A stretch of 64,000 bases of DNA from NCBI GenBank assembly GCA_950295325.1, contig OX485803.1, positions 71,935,554-71,999,553 of the forward strand, in the 5' to 3' direction. Shown in pieces: positions 12,022 through 23,640 of this stretch. How positions within the stretch are numbered: position 1 is the stretch's first letter; each line of letters opens with the position of its first letter. A program made the translations under genes and the position numbers. This DNA is from Polytrichum commune (taxonomy: Eukaryota; Streptophyta; Polytrichopsida; Polytrichales; Polytrichaceae). Below the pieces are notes generated by a model. It had not been told where the DNA came from. It ran no database searches and worked only from the letters and a program-made list of their open reading frames with translations.

Positions 12022-13221
12022 CAGGCCATAAATTTGACACCCTAGCCAAATTTCCAGGGGACACCCTGCTCCAATTTTTGGGTGTCCTCATAAATTTCTC
12101 TTAAATTTTTTTTTTGTCAAAATAGGTACAATTTTGAAAAATATATAATATCATTTCAAAATTTCAATTAAAAATCAAAAAAATCACTACATATCATAAC
12201 TTGCAATGCAAATCAAACCTACAAGCGGCGGCCTTTCATAGCACACCACTTTACTCATACTTGTTCAAAGTCAATGGCCTCTATGGGGATTTTTGCCATT
12301 GCAACTCTCATTTGTGCTTCCAAAGTCTCTAATACCAAACTACACCGTAAAGTAGATTTAATATGATTTTGAGTAGAAAATCCTCTCTCACAAGAAGTTG
12401 TACTAGCAGGAATTACAAGAACAGCTTGCCACAACTTTGTCATATGAGGATATCTTCCAACATAGTCCAAATTGGAAGAATAAACCATCCAAGCTTGGTG
12501 CATTTTAAGACCACCACATGAAATATGAAGTGTATCCAAAAAACCTCAAAGCTCTGATTTTAAACCACGCTCATCAAAAAGATTCCCTCCATTAGTGCAT
12601 AGGTGGTCAATGAAACTCTGAAGCCATAAACGAGCATTTCGATGAAGAAGTGTCAAGTCTGTTGAAAAACAGACAGGGCTAAATAGCTTAGTTGCATTGA
12701 AGAGCTTCAAATCAGGAAATCGTTGCTGCAATGATTCTATCACCTTAACCACATAGGCCTGTGCAATCACCTTGCACCCATGGAGGGTACCATCACCACC
12801 AAACTCAATTGCATGAGGCAATGGTGCATAATGCAATATATGTGAATGCACCACTCCTATAGAGTCTTGAAAATGGATCTCACCACCTCTAGAAATGTCC
12901 AAAAATTGTGCCACAAATTTGGTATCCGCACCAAACTCCTCATATTCATACACCAAGAATTTTCTTGACAAAGACCGTGTCGTAATCTCTATGGCATCTC
13001 CAATCTCAGTTAGATCCAAGTTTTCCTTTTGGAAAATCTTGTTTAATGTACGCTGATAGGCCCTACAAGTACAGGGGACACCCTGAATTTTTTTTGGGTG
13101 TAAAAAGGACACCCTTGTAGGATTTTTGGGTGTCCTCGGGGACACCCTGTTTGAGATTTGGGTGTCCTAGGACACTCTAGGAAGCAAAATACACCCCCCA
13201 GGGTGTCAATTTTATGCCCTG
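12022..13221 (-). mobile_element. Non-autonomous hAT transposon, 1200 bp
   Basis: The ends read CAGGCCATAAATTTGACACC and, inverted from the right, CAGGGCATAAAATTGACACC. The first 24 bases match at 21 positions. A perfect 8-bp target duplication CATGATAG flanks the element at 12014-12021 and 13222-13229, which is diagnostic for hAT. GGACACCC/GGGTGTCC motifs are clustered just inside both ends, as expected of subterminal transposase-binding sites. It carries only the C-terminal part of a transposase, broken (see 12255-13060). Confidence 0.93.
12255..13060 (-). pseudogene. hAT transposase C-terminal remnant
   Basis: The minus-strand frame is interrupted by a TGA near 12546-12548 and then continues in the same frame to 12255. 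The last ~95 residues contain the hAT dimerisation signature: KLWQAVLVIPASTTSCERGFS, then IKSTLR and a Leu-rich end. The upstream ~170 residues look like the preceding transposase region of ZNF862/DUF4371-type hAT proteins. The N-terminal zinc finger and most of the catalytic domain are missing, and the open frame runs upstream into the terminal repeat. It is not expected to make active transposase. Confidence 0.85.
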
Positions 13222-13229
13222 CATGATAG

Positions 13230-13827
13230 TATATTTGAATACTACACTAGAGGTTCTTCATTACTTGGTTTTAGTCACATACCATAGTGTGTTTAAGTAA
13301 GAGTAATGTAAGTCAAACAACATTCAAGTAGGCAAAAAAGTTGTAATACCTAGTTTAAGTAGAAATCATGTTCAAATGCTACCAAAGGAGATCCCCTTGG
13401 CATCCCTTGGAGTTGCCATACAATACCTATTAATCATCTCACTAAGTGTTGTCAACATGTCCCTTCCCTTCACAACATGTTTAATTACGAGTGTTGTAAG
13501 TAGGACAACATCTAACTAGGCACAAGATGTATTACATGGGACAAGCAATGTCACATTCCTAATTGGAGTTGCCCAAGACATCGCTTGGGGAGGTGGATAT
13601 TGCGGTGGTGTCCAAGTCCTCCAAGACGGCAGGGCAAAGGTTATTCAAAAGGCAGTGTCCCTTGGCGATGACAATGGTGACAACCCCACCATGGTCAAGT
13701 TGAAGAAAACCGTGTTGGGTAGACGAAGGAACTCAGTTATAATTGACAAGTGATGGCAATCTTCATACATTTCATTTCAATTTTAATAATGAATAATAAA
13801 AGAGAGAATCAAAAGTAAGTAGGTAGC
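13230..13827. other. Gene-free spacer
   Basis: Nothing recognised. Mixed AT-rich sequence between a hAT element and a hAT-like MITE. Confidence 0.45.
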
Positions 13828-13835
13828 AACACTTT

Positions 13836-14655
13836 GATTCGGACGAACTAAACCCATACACTCGTTCCTTGTTGGATGCCTAAACCCTTAAGGTAGAGGG
13901 TGCTTAAACCAACACTTTAAGCTATTGCACATACATATGGCTATATGGTTGATATAAAAAAAAAAAAAAAATCATATTAGCCTTTGGGCTAAACATAGGT
14001 ACCAAGAAAGAAAATTTATTTTTAGTCTCAATTGAATATTTGATGAATATTCAAAGTCAAAACTACTAGCTTCCTTAAACCAATCCATAGGCCCCATGTA
14101 TGGTAACCTCACATATGATGAGGACCCCCACCTTCATTGCCTAGAACCAACACAACATAGTTGGGTACTAGACCCAAACTACATGAAAGCCCAAGTAGTA
14201 ATGGTACGCAAAGCCACACGGCTACCTTCACGATCCCACCCAGTTCGCTTGCAAAACCATCACCTTGCATCCTGGGAACCGACCCCCTTGCATCCCGGGA
14301 AATGACCCTTTCGTGCTTTGTGGGCCTACCTCCTTGGCGTTGTGAATAGAATGACTAGAATAGGCATTGACAAGCCACCCTAATCCCACTTTGAAGCAAC
14401 CCGAGATAGAATGGAGCATGTTACCTAGCCTACATGGAGGTAGTGGAGGCTGCTATGAGGTGGCACCACTAATGACACCTAAAACCGTCACTTCGTGGGC
14501 CTAGACACTCCTACACCGCCAGGTACGGTTCAAGGTTGTAGAGTGTTGGCAATTGGTAGGCGTTTATAGGTGTTGGTTTTGGATGGGGTGTTGGTTTTAG
14601 CACCCTCTACCTTACCTCCAAGGAACCCGTGTACGTGTTTAGTTCGCCCCAGCCC
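13836..14655. mobile_element. 820-bp TIR element related to the 94-bp palindrome at 38481
   Basis: Imperfect TIRs of about 60 bases. The left end contains CGAACTAAACCCATACACTC, GTTCCTTG and AAGGTAGAGGGTGC. The right end contains the inverse of each (GCACCCTCTACCTT, CAAGGAAC, GTTTAGTTCG). Flanks AACACTTT (13828-13835) and AATACTTC (14656-14663) match at six of eight positions, suggesting a decayed 8-bp duplication as in hAT elements. No transposase is present. Confidence 0.65.
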
Positions 14656-14969
14656 AATACTTCTTGCCATATGAAACTGATTACGGTGACTAGATGGAGA
14701 AACTTATCAAAGCCATTTTCAGTGAATGAGCTGGAAAGCTAAGTGAGACGAGTTCATTACAATACAGGAAAACTCGGGGCATGTGTCGCCAGTATGGAAA
14801 TGATACACCAAAGTCAAAAGTCACCAGCAAGGAAGTCCACTTTCCGACCCCAAAAAGTCTCCACTGCAAACCATCCGTATCCGACTTGTTTCTCAAGGTC
14901 TCATCGATATTCCAGCTCGTGACGGACTTGCAGACTAGCTTTGCATCCTGATGTGCAACCTGCAGTGAC

Positions 14970-14977
14970 ATATAATT
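14970..14977 (+). promoter_or_regulatory. TATA-like box of peptide gene 2
   Basis: ATATAATT in the same context as at 408-415. The upstream G-box of copy 1 is changed here to CTCGTG (14916-14921). Confidence 0.4.
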
Positions 14978-15134
14978 ATCTTACTTTGACACACATCGCA
15001 CACAAGGTTCAAGACGCACATGCTTGGTATGATCAGTGCATTTCAGGGAGATGCCGGGTACGACCCAGTTGATGTAATATTCTTGGAAGAAATCAATCCA
15101 CCTGGACTAATCTTCCTGATTCAGGCCAGGACTG

Positions 15135-15482
15135 ATGGCTTCTAAGTTGACATGGCTCGTGATGGCCTTGCTAATTGCAGCTATGCAGGTGCACATTGCC
15201 AACTCCAGACAACTTGGCGGCTCATCATCTGGGAGCTCGATTTTAAGCAATCCAGAAGTGCGGAAACCCAATTGTGATGAGAAGAAGGTGGCGGGGGAAT
15301 TGCTAATTTCTCGGACCACAGCGGAATCTCAAACTGAGCTGAGAGTCATGATGCCTCTGGAAGATGATTCTGGCCCTAAATTAGCAGCAACATGGCCAAC
15401 GAAGAGGATTTTAGAGGCTCAAATCAATATGTATCCTCCGCCTCCTCATTCTAACACTCCGCATAACCCTTCTATGCCATGA
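15135..15482 (+). CDS. Small secreted peptide precursor, copy 2 (unrecognised family)
   Basis: Single-exon frame of 115 codons, paralogous to 576-914. The signal peptide (residues 1-24) differs only by Thr17Met and Val21Ile. The stretch from RQLGG to the single Cys47 is identical. Changes cluster around residues 53-72 and the C-terminus, where the tail is PPPP-HSNTPHNPSMP instead of the seven-proline run. The extra length comes from the tail. Conservation of start, frame and hydrophobic core with substitutions concentrated in the tail fits a gene under constraint in its N-terminal two thirds. Function is unknown; secretion is inferred. Confidence 0.68.
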   Translation: MASKLTWLVMALLIAAMQVHIANSRQLGGSSSGSSILSNPEVRKPNCDEKKVAGELLISRTTAESQTELRVMMPLEDDSGPKLAATWPTKRILEAQINMYPPPPHSNTPHNPSMP

Positions 15483-16454
15483 ATATTGACATGTTATGTA
15501 GATCCTCTTGGAGAAGGATATTGGACTCATAGACATTAGTTAGGTGAAGCAAGATAGTCGGGTAGCTAGGGCTCACTGTCAGTTGTTGAGCAAATTCATC
15601 AGTTGTATGCATTAGTTTCAGTGCTCTGACACCTACAAGAATTGTCTGTAGAATTTTGGGTTTTCACAATCTGGTTGAATGTGGCAGAGTTCACAAGTTT
15701 AATAATCTTGACCTTCATTAGCAGCCTTTGTGTGTTGAATATGAGACTGCATGTCGTGGTGATATTGGCTACCTGCTCATAAACCAGAAATTCAGTGTTT
15801 CTACATCATTTGTCACTGGCACATTTTGCTTGTGTTTCGGACTTGATAGTTTCTCTGATAGCCGGATTTGAATTGCCGCTCAATCAATTTGAGGACCAAC
15901 TAAATTGACAGAGGAGAGAGGTGGTGTCGGAACCCAACTTAAGAAATCATTATGAGTAAATCTTAGCTTTGCCGATAGAGAAAGCATCAGTCAAACTTTG
16001 GGTTGGAAGAGATTGATAGCATTTATCGTGTCCTTACAGCCATACCTGTAGAGTAAGACCAATTGGTCATGTCTTGGACTGGAATGTGTGATGTCGATGT
16101 CTGTGTAACCCACAAGGAACTTTGGGCAAATTGTACCACCTAGGACAACATGGGGTAAAGCAGACCAAACCAAGTGAATGGGGTTTAATGAATTTTCCCT
16201 TCATTTACAAGAGGCCCATTCACCAAGTTTTGTCCACGTTACCACATGTTTCCCTATCATCAAACTCCACAGTAGAAGATAGGAGCAACTCGAAGCCGTG
16301 ATGAGTTCAATCTAACCAGCTTTTCCTCTTGAACATGGAGACTTGTTCAGCTAATTACAAGAGATGGCACAAGTGCACGCACTTTGAAGCAGTTTGAGTG
16401 CTCTGCTAAAATCCTGAACCCTAAACCCTAACCCCAACCCTCTGGGCCGTGTGA

Positions 16455-17341
16455 TGTCTGTGCAGCCCAATCAATGAATGCCACTAATGTTAATCTACCC
16501 TTTCTCCACGGATATCCTATACTCGCAATATACGTACAAAATCTCAATTTCCTGTTGAGTCCTGAGAACAGGCATGGGTGAAGGACTCATATTCACGTTG
16601 GATACCATGATGTTTCCTTTTCTTTTCTTCTCTTTAGAATCCCAACTAGACCTTGAGCCTTGAGAGATTGAGGATCACTTAAGCAACGCAGGTATTTACC
16701 ATTGCCACCTGCTTTGCGAGCTTTACCTAGCCAGCCAGTGGCAGCATCCACAACCACAATCACTACTAACTTACAAGGTTGTTATTATAGGAACGTTCCT
16801 GCAATACCACTTTCGTAATGGTCAATGTAAATGAGAATCTATCATTGTTTTGTAACAAACTTTGGATTGGCTTAACTTTGTAGCTCAATTGTTGTTTTGT
16901 GGCTATATATATACTTTGCAGATTGTTGCGTTTTTGTAACAGTATTATAACACATGTATCTTTGTTGAAATCGTGATCTATCTAATTTTTTTCAATCCAA
17001 AAAACAAATTTCCACATATGAATATTTTCTCACCTTTGCATACATATTTATATCATTGTAGCCGCCCAACAAAGGAACTCCAGGTCCTCCAGGAAAACAA
17101 TCAATGTACCTATTGTGTTAGATTGTGCCTTCCCCAGTGTGCTCTAACCAAGCTCATAGGTCTCCTAGAATTATTGGCTAAGTCACATTCTATTGTGACG
17201 AAGAAAACTATTGAGTGTCGGCCAGATACGATTTACATTATTAACGCAAAGAACGAGTTGTCTGTTCCAAAACGGTCATGTACAAGTGTTACAAAGTAGC
17301 AAGCATGAAAGGTTTTGTAACTATTAGGCATTGTTACACTT
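16455..17341. other. Gene-free spacer
   Basis: No supported gene. The frame near 16973-17299 has no start context, homology or composition in its favour. Confidence 0.45.
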
Positions 17342-17342
17342 A

Positions 17343-18276
17343 CCGTAGGTTCATAGCTGGTTCGACACATGTTAGCCGAATAATTAATTAAAGTTCAAAA
17401 AGTAGCTTCGGCACCTTAAAATAGTATATTTGTATTTTTGGCAATTTTCTCTTTTAATTTTAAAAATTCAGCTTAAATTCATTTTCAATTTAAGCTTATA
17501 TCTTGTACATCTCTCTTGCATTGAATGACAAGTAAGATGTGAGTGAAGAGTTGAGAATGCTCTGTGCTTTATGCAAGTAGAGTGGAGTTGTGTTCAACAA
17601 TGCATATGGGATATGTAAACTTTGAGGTGAAGCACCGAGTTAGACTTCATTTTTATAACACGCATAACTTTTGCATAGAGCCTTCAAATGACATAAAATT
17701 TGTTGGAGGTGAAAGATTACTTGATTTCTAAACTTTTCTTAGACTAACAAAATTCCAAAAAAGTTGATCTTCTATGCACAAATGAGCTCCGAAAAACTGT
17801 TATGAACGCATTTTAATTTTTTGATCTTTACACGGCTGCAATGTTTTGTCCATATCTTTTGCATAAAGACTTATTTTGACACAAAACTTGTTGGAGGTGG
17901 AAGAAGGATTGATTTCTCAACTTTTGTTAGTTGGACAAAATTCTATAAAACTTCATCTTCTATGCTCAATTGGACTCCAAAAATTTGTGTACAACACATT
18001 TGAAAAGCCTCACCTAGAGTCTTGCTACTTCTTAACCCATATTCTTTGTGGACTAAGGTAAGTGAGCTTGATTACAAAAGGAGCACCTTCTCTCTTTCAA
18101 AATTCACATATGCTTCCACTGTAAGTAAAACTCTAGTGAGAAGTAAAAATTTCTTACTTTTCGGCAATTTTGGAAAATAATTAATTTTATATTTGGCAAA
18201 AAGTGCCAATAATATTCCAAAATTTTCGGCATCTATTTTAAGGATTCTTTTCTGTCGAACTAGGTATGAACCTACG
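17343..18276. mobile_element. Inverted-repeat element flanked by TA, ~935 bp
   Basis: TIRs begin CCGTAGGTTCATAGCTGG on the left and, inverted from the right, CCGTAGGTTCATACCTAG. Both continue GTTCGACA. A TA dinucleotide abuts each end (17341-17342 and 18277-18278), compatible with a Tc1/mariner-type 2-bp duplication. Inside are two diverged tandem copies of about 150 bases (about 17660-17800 and 17850-17985). They share ACTTTTGCATA-type, TTGTTGGAGGTG and ATCTTCTATGC blocks. No transposase is seen. Confidence 0.65.
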
Positions 18277-18279
18277 GTA

Positions 18280-20105
18280 TTCAACATAAATTACATAACC
18301 CATTAGCAACAGACTACATGCAACTTTGCAACAAAATTGTTCAGAATGGACTTGAAATCCAACACCCCAAAAAATCTGAGAGTGTTCCTAAAATGTAGTT
18401 CAATGCATCATCTAAACTGTTCCAAGCATGCCTATTACAAAATATCTTCACATATTCATTTGTTTTTGGGTCACTCTTCGATCTTGCCAGGTCCTAATCT
18501 AGTCAGCAGATGAGAAAACTTAATGAATCTACATCAAAGGCTTACAGATTCAGTTCTTAAATTCAAGCTAGACAGGTTGCATTGATTGTTTGCAATCTAC
18601 ACAATAGTCATGTGTATGCGGGGACAAAGGGTTGATGCCATGCATTCCTTCAAGAAAATTAAGAGTATTTGACAAGTAAAACTACTGCATGTTTGCATAA
18701 GATTACTCTAATGAAACAAAGGTTGTTTCCTTTCTGAACTTAGCAAAATTTACACCCTTTCTTCCATCCACTTCAAGTTCATACTTGTTTAAGTTCTGCA
18801 TTTTTATTCTAGACTCAAAGTGCAGCCATTGAAGAATACTCCTAAGGAATCAAGACATTAGAGGAGGAAGTGTTATAGTAGTGGGCCTCGAGTTTGGGAG
18901 ATTTTTAGTGACCCCCCCCCCCCAATACCTGCCCGACTATACTTTCTTTCTCGTCCTTTGCGACACATAACGTGCCACACATGAAATCGAGACAAGAAAA
19001 TCAGTTTTCAAATATGCAGCATGCCCCGCAAAACCAATGAATGGGGACAACCAACTCTTACTAACTAGTCTAAAGGGCCCATTCTAAAGGTCCAATCTTT
19101 CGATTTCCCGCTCTCATAAGATCTACTCATGAGATTCTCAGTTGCCCGGGCCCATGGGCAAAAAACTAATTAGTAAGAAGCATTGCATTTCACTCACCAA
19201 TTCAGGGTACTCTGAGGTCTATTTGACCCCCCTTTATTCTGCTAATGGAAGATGCTCTCTTCATTCAACAAAATTATGTGCGCATTGCATGATGTGCCAT
19301 ATAAGGTATGTGGATGTTATTCGGTTCCTTTTTCTTGTTCTCTGTCTTTATCAATCAGATTGACGTCTTCGAATTTGTGATCAATTTGTGTTGCATTAAC
19401 AAATCTATGATGAATCATCAACAAAAACCAATGGAAAAAACGAACCTCTCTCAGTTTGGTTGTGGTTATCAGAAGTGCATTGTTTTGTTGATTCCTTAAT
19501 TGAACACATAGATTCTCCCAATTATGCTCACAAATTAATGTGGAATAGTTCATACAATTTGATGACATAGTCTAATCTCTTATATACATCTGTCTTCATG
19601 TCGTTTGTTCTTTGACCCTCACCAAAGCACACACTATTCAAATATAAGTGTATGAATTAGAAAAGTAACCACATAACACCCACATACCAGCCAGCTTAAC
19701 ATGTCCACACACACACATTGTGTGCGTGCGTGTGTGTAGTATTTGAAATTCTTGGCTTCGCCATCTCCACAAAATTTTCCCATTTCTCCACTCAATTAAT
19801 TGTCAATCTAAGACTTGCTGGCTTTAATTTCCCACCTGCAAAAAGGCTTTGTTGTGATTAATGAATGACCCAACCTTACATGGACAGGCCTCGTGACACA
19901 TTCACATGCACAATCACGTTCGAGAGGATCTCCATCCATCCATCCATCTATCCATCCATCTATCCATCTATCCATCTATCCATCCATCCTTACAGGATGT
20001 GGCAGATTCATAAATGGCTCACCTGTTACCGTAGCCATTAAACCCAGTCATTCTCCCAAGGATCGTAAATTCATGAATAACACCAGGCAAACCATGGGGG
20101 CCGGT
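18280..20105. other. Gene-free spacer with C-run and microsatellite
   Basis: Contains a C homopolymer of about 11 near 18911. A loose fold-back spans 19058-19178 (CTTACTAACTAGT against ACTAATTAGTAAG). A TCCA/TCTA microsatellite lies at 19931-19989. Short frames are unsupported. Confidence 0.5.
19931..19989. repeat. (TCCA/TCTA)n microsatellite
   Basis: About fifteen interspersed TCCA and TCTA units. Confidence 0.9.
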
Positions 20106-20330
20106 GTCCAAGGAGATTTTTGGGCATAATCGGTTGAGATCTTAGTGTTTCCAAGTCCAACCGGTTGCATGTTGACATCTCTCGGTTTTTCTTTATTGAT
20201 CTGAGGTATATTTTTTAGATTCCTCTAAAATGATCGGTAATTTTCATGAAGTTTTGGGTTTCAACCAAATATTTGTCAAACTCAACCGGTTCATCTCTGA
20301 CTAGCGGTCAGTTTTCCCTGTTCATAGGCG
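20106..20330 (+). repeat. Dispersed repeat, matches 63008-63225
   Basis: Shares, in order, AGGAGATTTTTGGGCATAAT, GTGTTTCCAAGT, CAACCGGTT, TTCCTCTAAAATGAT, GGTAATTTTC and CTAGCG-TCA with the tract near the window's right end. The family is unidentified and its ends were not found. Confidence 0.6.
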
Positions 20331-22616
20331 GGGGTAACATCAACCTTCTTTTTCATAGTAATGAGGTATATGTGCAACCCCATTGTGAGCACTTCTCACT
20401 CCATAAACAAGGGAAGTGGAGTGGTGGGCAGTAACACATGAGCAATGAGTGGGTTACATGTGATCGATGATGTCAAATATAATAAAAGCACATGGGTTTA
20501 GGTTTCATTCTCTACATTTGGGAATCAATTAATTGAATTTGTTCAATTGTATGTCACAAGTGAAGGGGGCCTATTACCATAGGAATTTGGAACACACATT
20601 CAATCAAGACTTGATTTTTATTGTAATAATTCAAAACGCTCAAATGCCGTGTATTGACATGTTGAAACAGTAGTGTGAACACAACCCTAGCAACACTATT
20701 TGTGCTCAATAACACTAGCAAGTTTAAGAAGTTGCATGACCTCGTCGTAGATATACGTTGGAGCATTAATTAACTTGTCATCTTCAAGCGCCAATGTCCC
20801 CTCCCTCGAGAAATTGGGACCCATTTTCGCCAACAAATGTTGGTATTGTAGGCCAATCCAACTACACACTTCTTTTTGTTGCCACTTACACACTAGTTTA
20901 TGGTTCTCATACTTGTCATTTCCACACCATGTTGTCTCTGCGTCAAATCCCCAAACTAGTTTCCCAAAGAAGGGTGCAAAATCTAAGGTAAATGTGGAGG
21001 CCATACATTTGTATTTTAATCTCACATCGGCAAGCACGCAACTCATGAATAGGAAAATGCCATGGAGAGGTGGTAGAGAGGAGGATTCCATTTGACGTGA
21101 ATCTTGATTGAGGCTTCAACAACTATTGTATATGTTGTCTTTAATGCTTATGCATCAACATATTGATATTTCTCATACTTTCAAGGTGTTTCAAGCTACA
21201 CAGATTTCATTGTGTTATTATGCATGGTTTGTGCAAATTTATTGACCTCTCAGCATTTCATTTTTTAGATCACTTTTTCATGTTTGCAAACGTAGTGGCC
21301 ATCATCTAGTAGCATACAAGGAAGACTTTGCATTGTTTGATGCACTCCATCATCATGACATGATACAATACCCACTCCTAGTGCAAGTGGATTTGTGTCA
21401 CCAAATGCAACTGTTAATTTTAACGAAGAGCATATATATTAAGAAGTTGCAAGGAAAATTTCATTGAATAGATAAGTTAACAAGATATCCATATCTTTTG
21501 CCAACTTGACATCCGACGCCTAGGAAGTGTGCACTTGAAGTATAAGCATTCTAAAAAAAATTGCAAGGAAAATGAAAATATATGAGTTTTCCTACGAGTT
21601 CTATGGTTTTGCCTCCATATGCGGAGAGTGTCACCCATAACATGGCGGGGTCACCGATGTTGATCCATGGCCGCATGTCTCAACAAATTGTTGGTCAACC
21701 ATTTTTAGATGACAAGGCGGATGAGTGTCATTATCTTGATGATTAGGCTAAATCAGTTTACGGATATATAGATAGTTCACAATACCATACATTATATGTT
21801 TGGTTGGATTGGATTCTATTGAGTTAGAACTTTGATTGCATGAAGCTGAGATTCTTCATGCCTACAACTATGTTTCATAATTCCACTAATAAATCAAAAA
21901 GTTTGAGCCCATTGCTTGGAGTTTTGTGATAATGTTTGAACCCGTTTAAATTATTGGTGTCCTTTTAAATCAACGCAATCAGTGGATATTGATTTGTGGA
22001 AGAAATTTCCCTTTATACTTCCATCTATGTCCACAAGTTTAAGTGTTTTTCGTTTGCAATGCCTTCATCAATTCATTACTCAAACTTATGTGAATTCTAG
22101 AAATATAGTTTAAAGCATGCTCAATACTTGGAACGTGCTTGCATTTTATTTGTAGAATTGAATGTTAGAATCTAACAACAATATAGGAAACTACTTCCAA
22201 ACCCTCATGCAAAGCTTGCGGTTATTGATCTTAGAAGTAGAGTAAGGCATTCACTAGGTTAATTGAAATTTGTTTGAACTTCCCACTCATATTGTTGTTA
22301 AGGAAACATTATTATTTATGTCAACAATTACAGTTGTTGTATACATGATATAGAGTATACCATGATTCTAGAATACTAGTGAGTGTATTTCCAAATATTT
22401 TGCTCACCACTCACATGATAACACTTCCCAAAGCAAGCCGTAGAGGAGAAAACAAGTATAATGAACATGTTCAACCCGCCGACATCCTAACAAGAGCACT
22501 TGAACATGTTGAATTTGAGACACACAGAGCAGCATCAGGGTAAAATGCCTTGCCACACTCCGAGTAGAAAACTCACATCCTGATCACTACTTAAATCCTC
22601 AAAGTATACTAGAATC
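20331..22616. other. Gene-free spacer with one unassigned frame
   Basis: A 131-codon minus frame (20696-21091, ATG start) is the longest in the stretch. It has no domain I recognise and overlaps an equally long plus frame, so I do not call it a gene. Otherwise AT-rich spacer. Confidence 0.4.
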
Positions 22617-23640
22617 TTATGATCTATACAGCCCTGTTGATTCCGCCATAAATCCCTCAGCATCATGCAATGAGCGAAAGCTCTTGAATTGCGTCACTTT
22701 GAATTGACGAACTTGCACTTGACAACACTCCCAATTGGTATATATTCTTGGGCACAACATAGTATTCTCTTGCAATTCCATCTCCAAAACTTGTTCAAAG
22801 AATCGGATAAGATAATTTAATCTTCCCCAACTTGTGGAAGAGCACGACTCCAAAACCATTCTCCCAAAGCCTTGTCCATCAATCGGTAGCACCTTGAAAG
22901 GCAAGGGCGGAGTCAGGGGGAGGCTAGGGGGGGCTCAATCCCCCCTGACATCATCAGTAGAAAACAATGCCAAAACGACTATAGAATTTTTATTTTTATT
23001 TTGCGATTGTAATGTTAAAATTTTGTGGGGCATGTAATACACCGTTGGAAAGGTGTTTTCAAGAGCTTTCCAAGGTGTATTACAAGCCCCCAAAGTCCTA
23101 AAATTTTAGTTGGTAAATTCAAAAAAATCTGCAGTTGTTTAGCAACTGCAAAGCAAGCTGATCAAAAGAACCACAATGGGAAAATGATTGCGATTTTTTT
23201 TCGCAATGTTTTCTACGAGTGCATTGAAGGAAAGTCGTGCATCTACTTATTATTGATGATGCCTATTGGCAATGATTGGATGGTCGATCTGATGATCATC
23301 TCTATCGAAAAGACAATTGTCAAAGCTTTGGATATTAACGACATTATCAAAAAAAAGTATGGGGATGTCAGTTCGATGAGTCCAAATCACTCAATAAGTA
23401 ATCAAATTCGACCACCTATTGAAATTTGAAAATAAAATATACATTGAATATTTCCATATTATGAGGTCAGTCCCCCTTAGGTTCAAAATCCTGGCTCCAC
23501 CCCTGTTGATAAGAGCCAAACCGACAGAGCAAAGAGTGAAAGAAGATTGAGAAGTCCTAAGGCTCCACAAGCAAACTTGTATGAATTGTCTCCTTAACAA
23601 GCTGCATACAAAGACGTCCGCATATATATATACTGTATAT
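22617..23640 (-). pseudogene. Unidentified coding fragment split by a hAT insertion
   Basis: Minus-strand coding-like sequence at 22617-22901 (ending TGLYRS, stop) stops at the left end of the hAT element 22902-23505. An open stretch resumes on the far side at 23506-23640. If the element and one copy of its 8-bp duplication are disregarded, the two halves lie in one frame through the junction with no stop. The upstream half includes RRQFIQVCLWSLRTSQ and the downstream half RFFEQVLEMELQENT. I do not recognise the protein. No start or splice sites were established. Confidence 0.35.
22902..23505. mobile_element. Non-autonomous hAT element, 604 bp
   Basis: The ends read CAAGGGCGGAGTCAGGGGG and, inverted from the right, CAGGGGTGGAGCCAGGATT, the common plant hAT terminus CAGGGGCGGAGCCAGG. 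Flanking 8-mers TTGAAAGG (22894-22901) and TTGATAAG (23506-23513) match at six of eight positions. Internal frames do not resemble transposase. Confidence 0.8.

Larger units (their letters stand above)
14810..16450. repeat. Segmental duplication, copy 2
   Basis: Collinear with 250-3370 but compact. It lacks the MITE at 1273-1398 and the ~1.5-kb inserted tract. It contains the second peptide gene. The far end again carries AACCCTAAACCCTAACCCC, a telomere-like (telobox) motif. Confidence 0.85.

Noticed and set aside
20696-21091. 131-codon minus-strand frame with ATG
   Set aside because: No domain, no conservation evidence, and an overlapping frame of similar length on the other strand.
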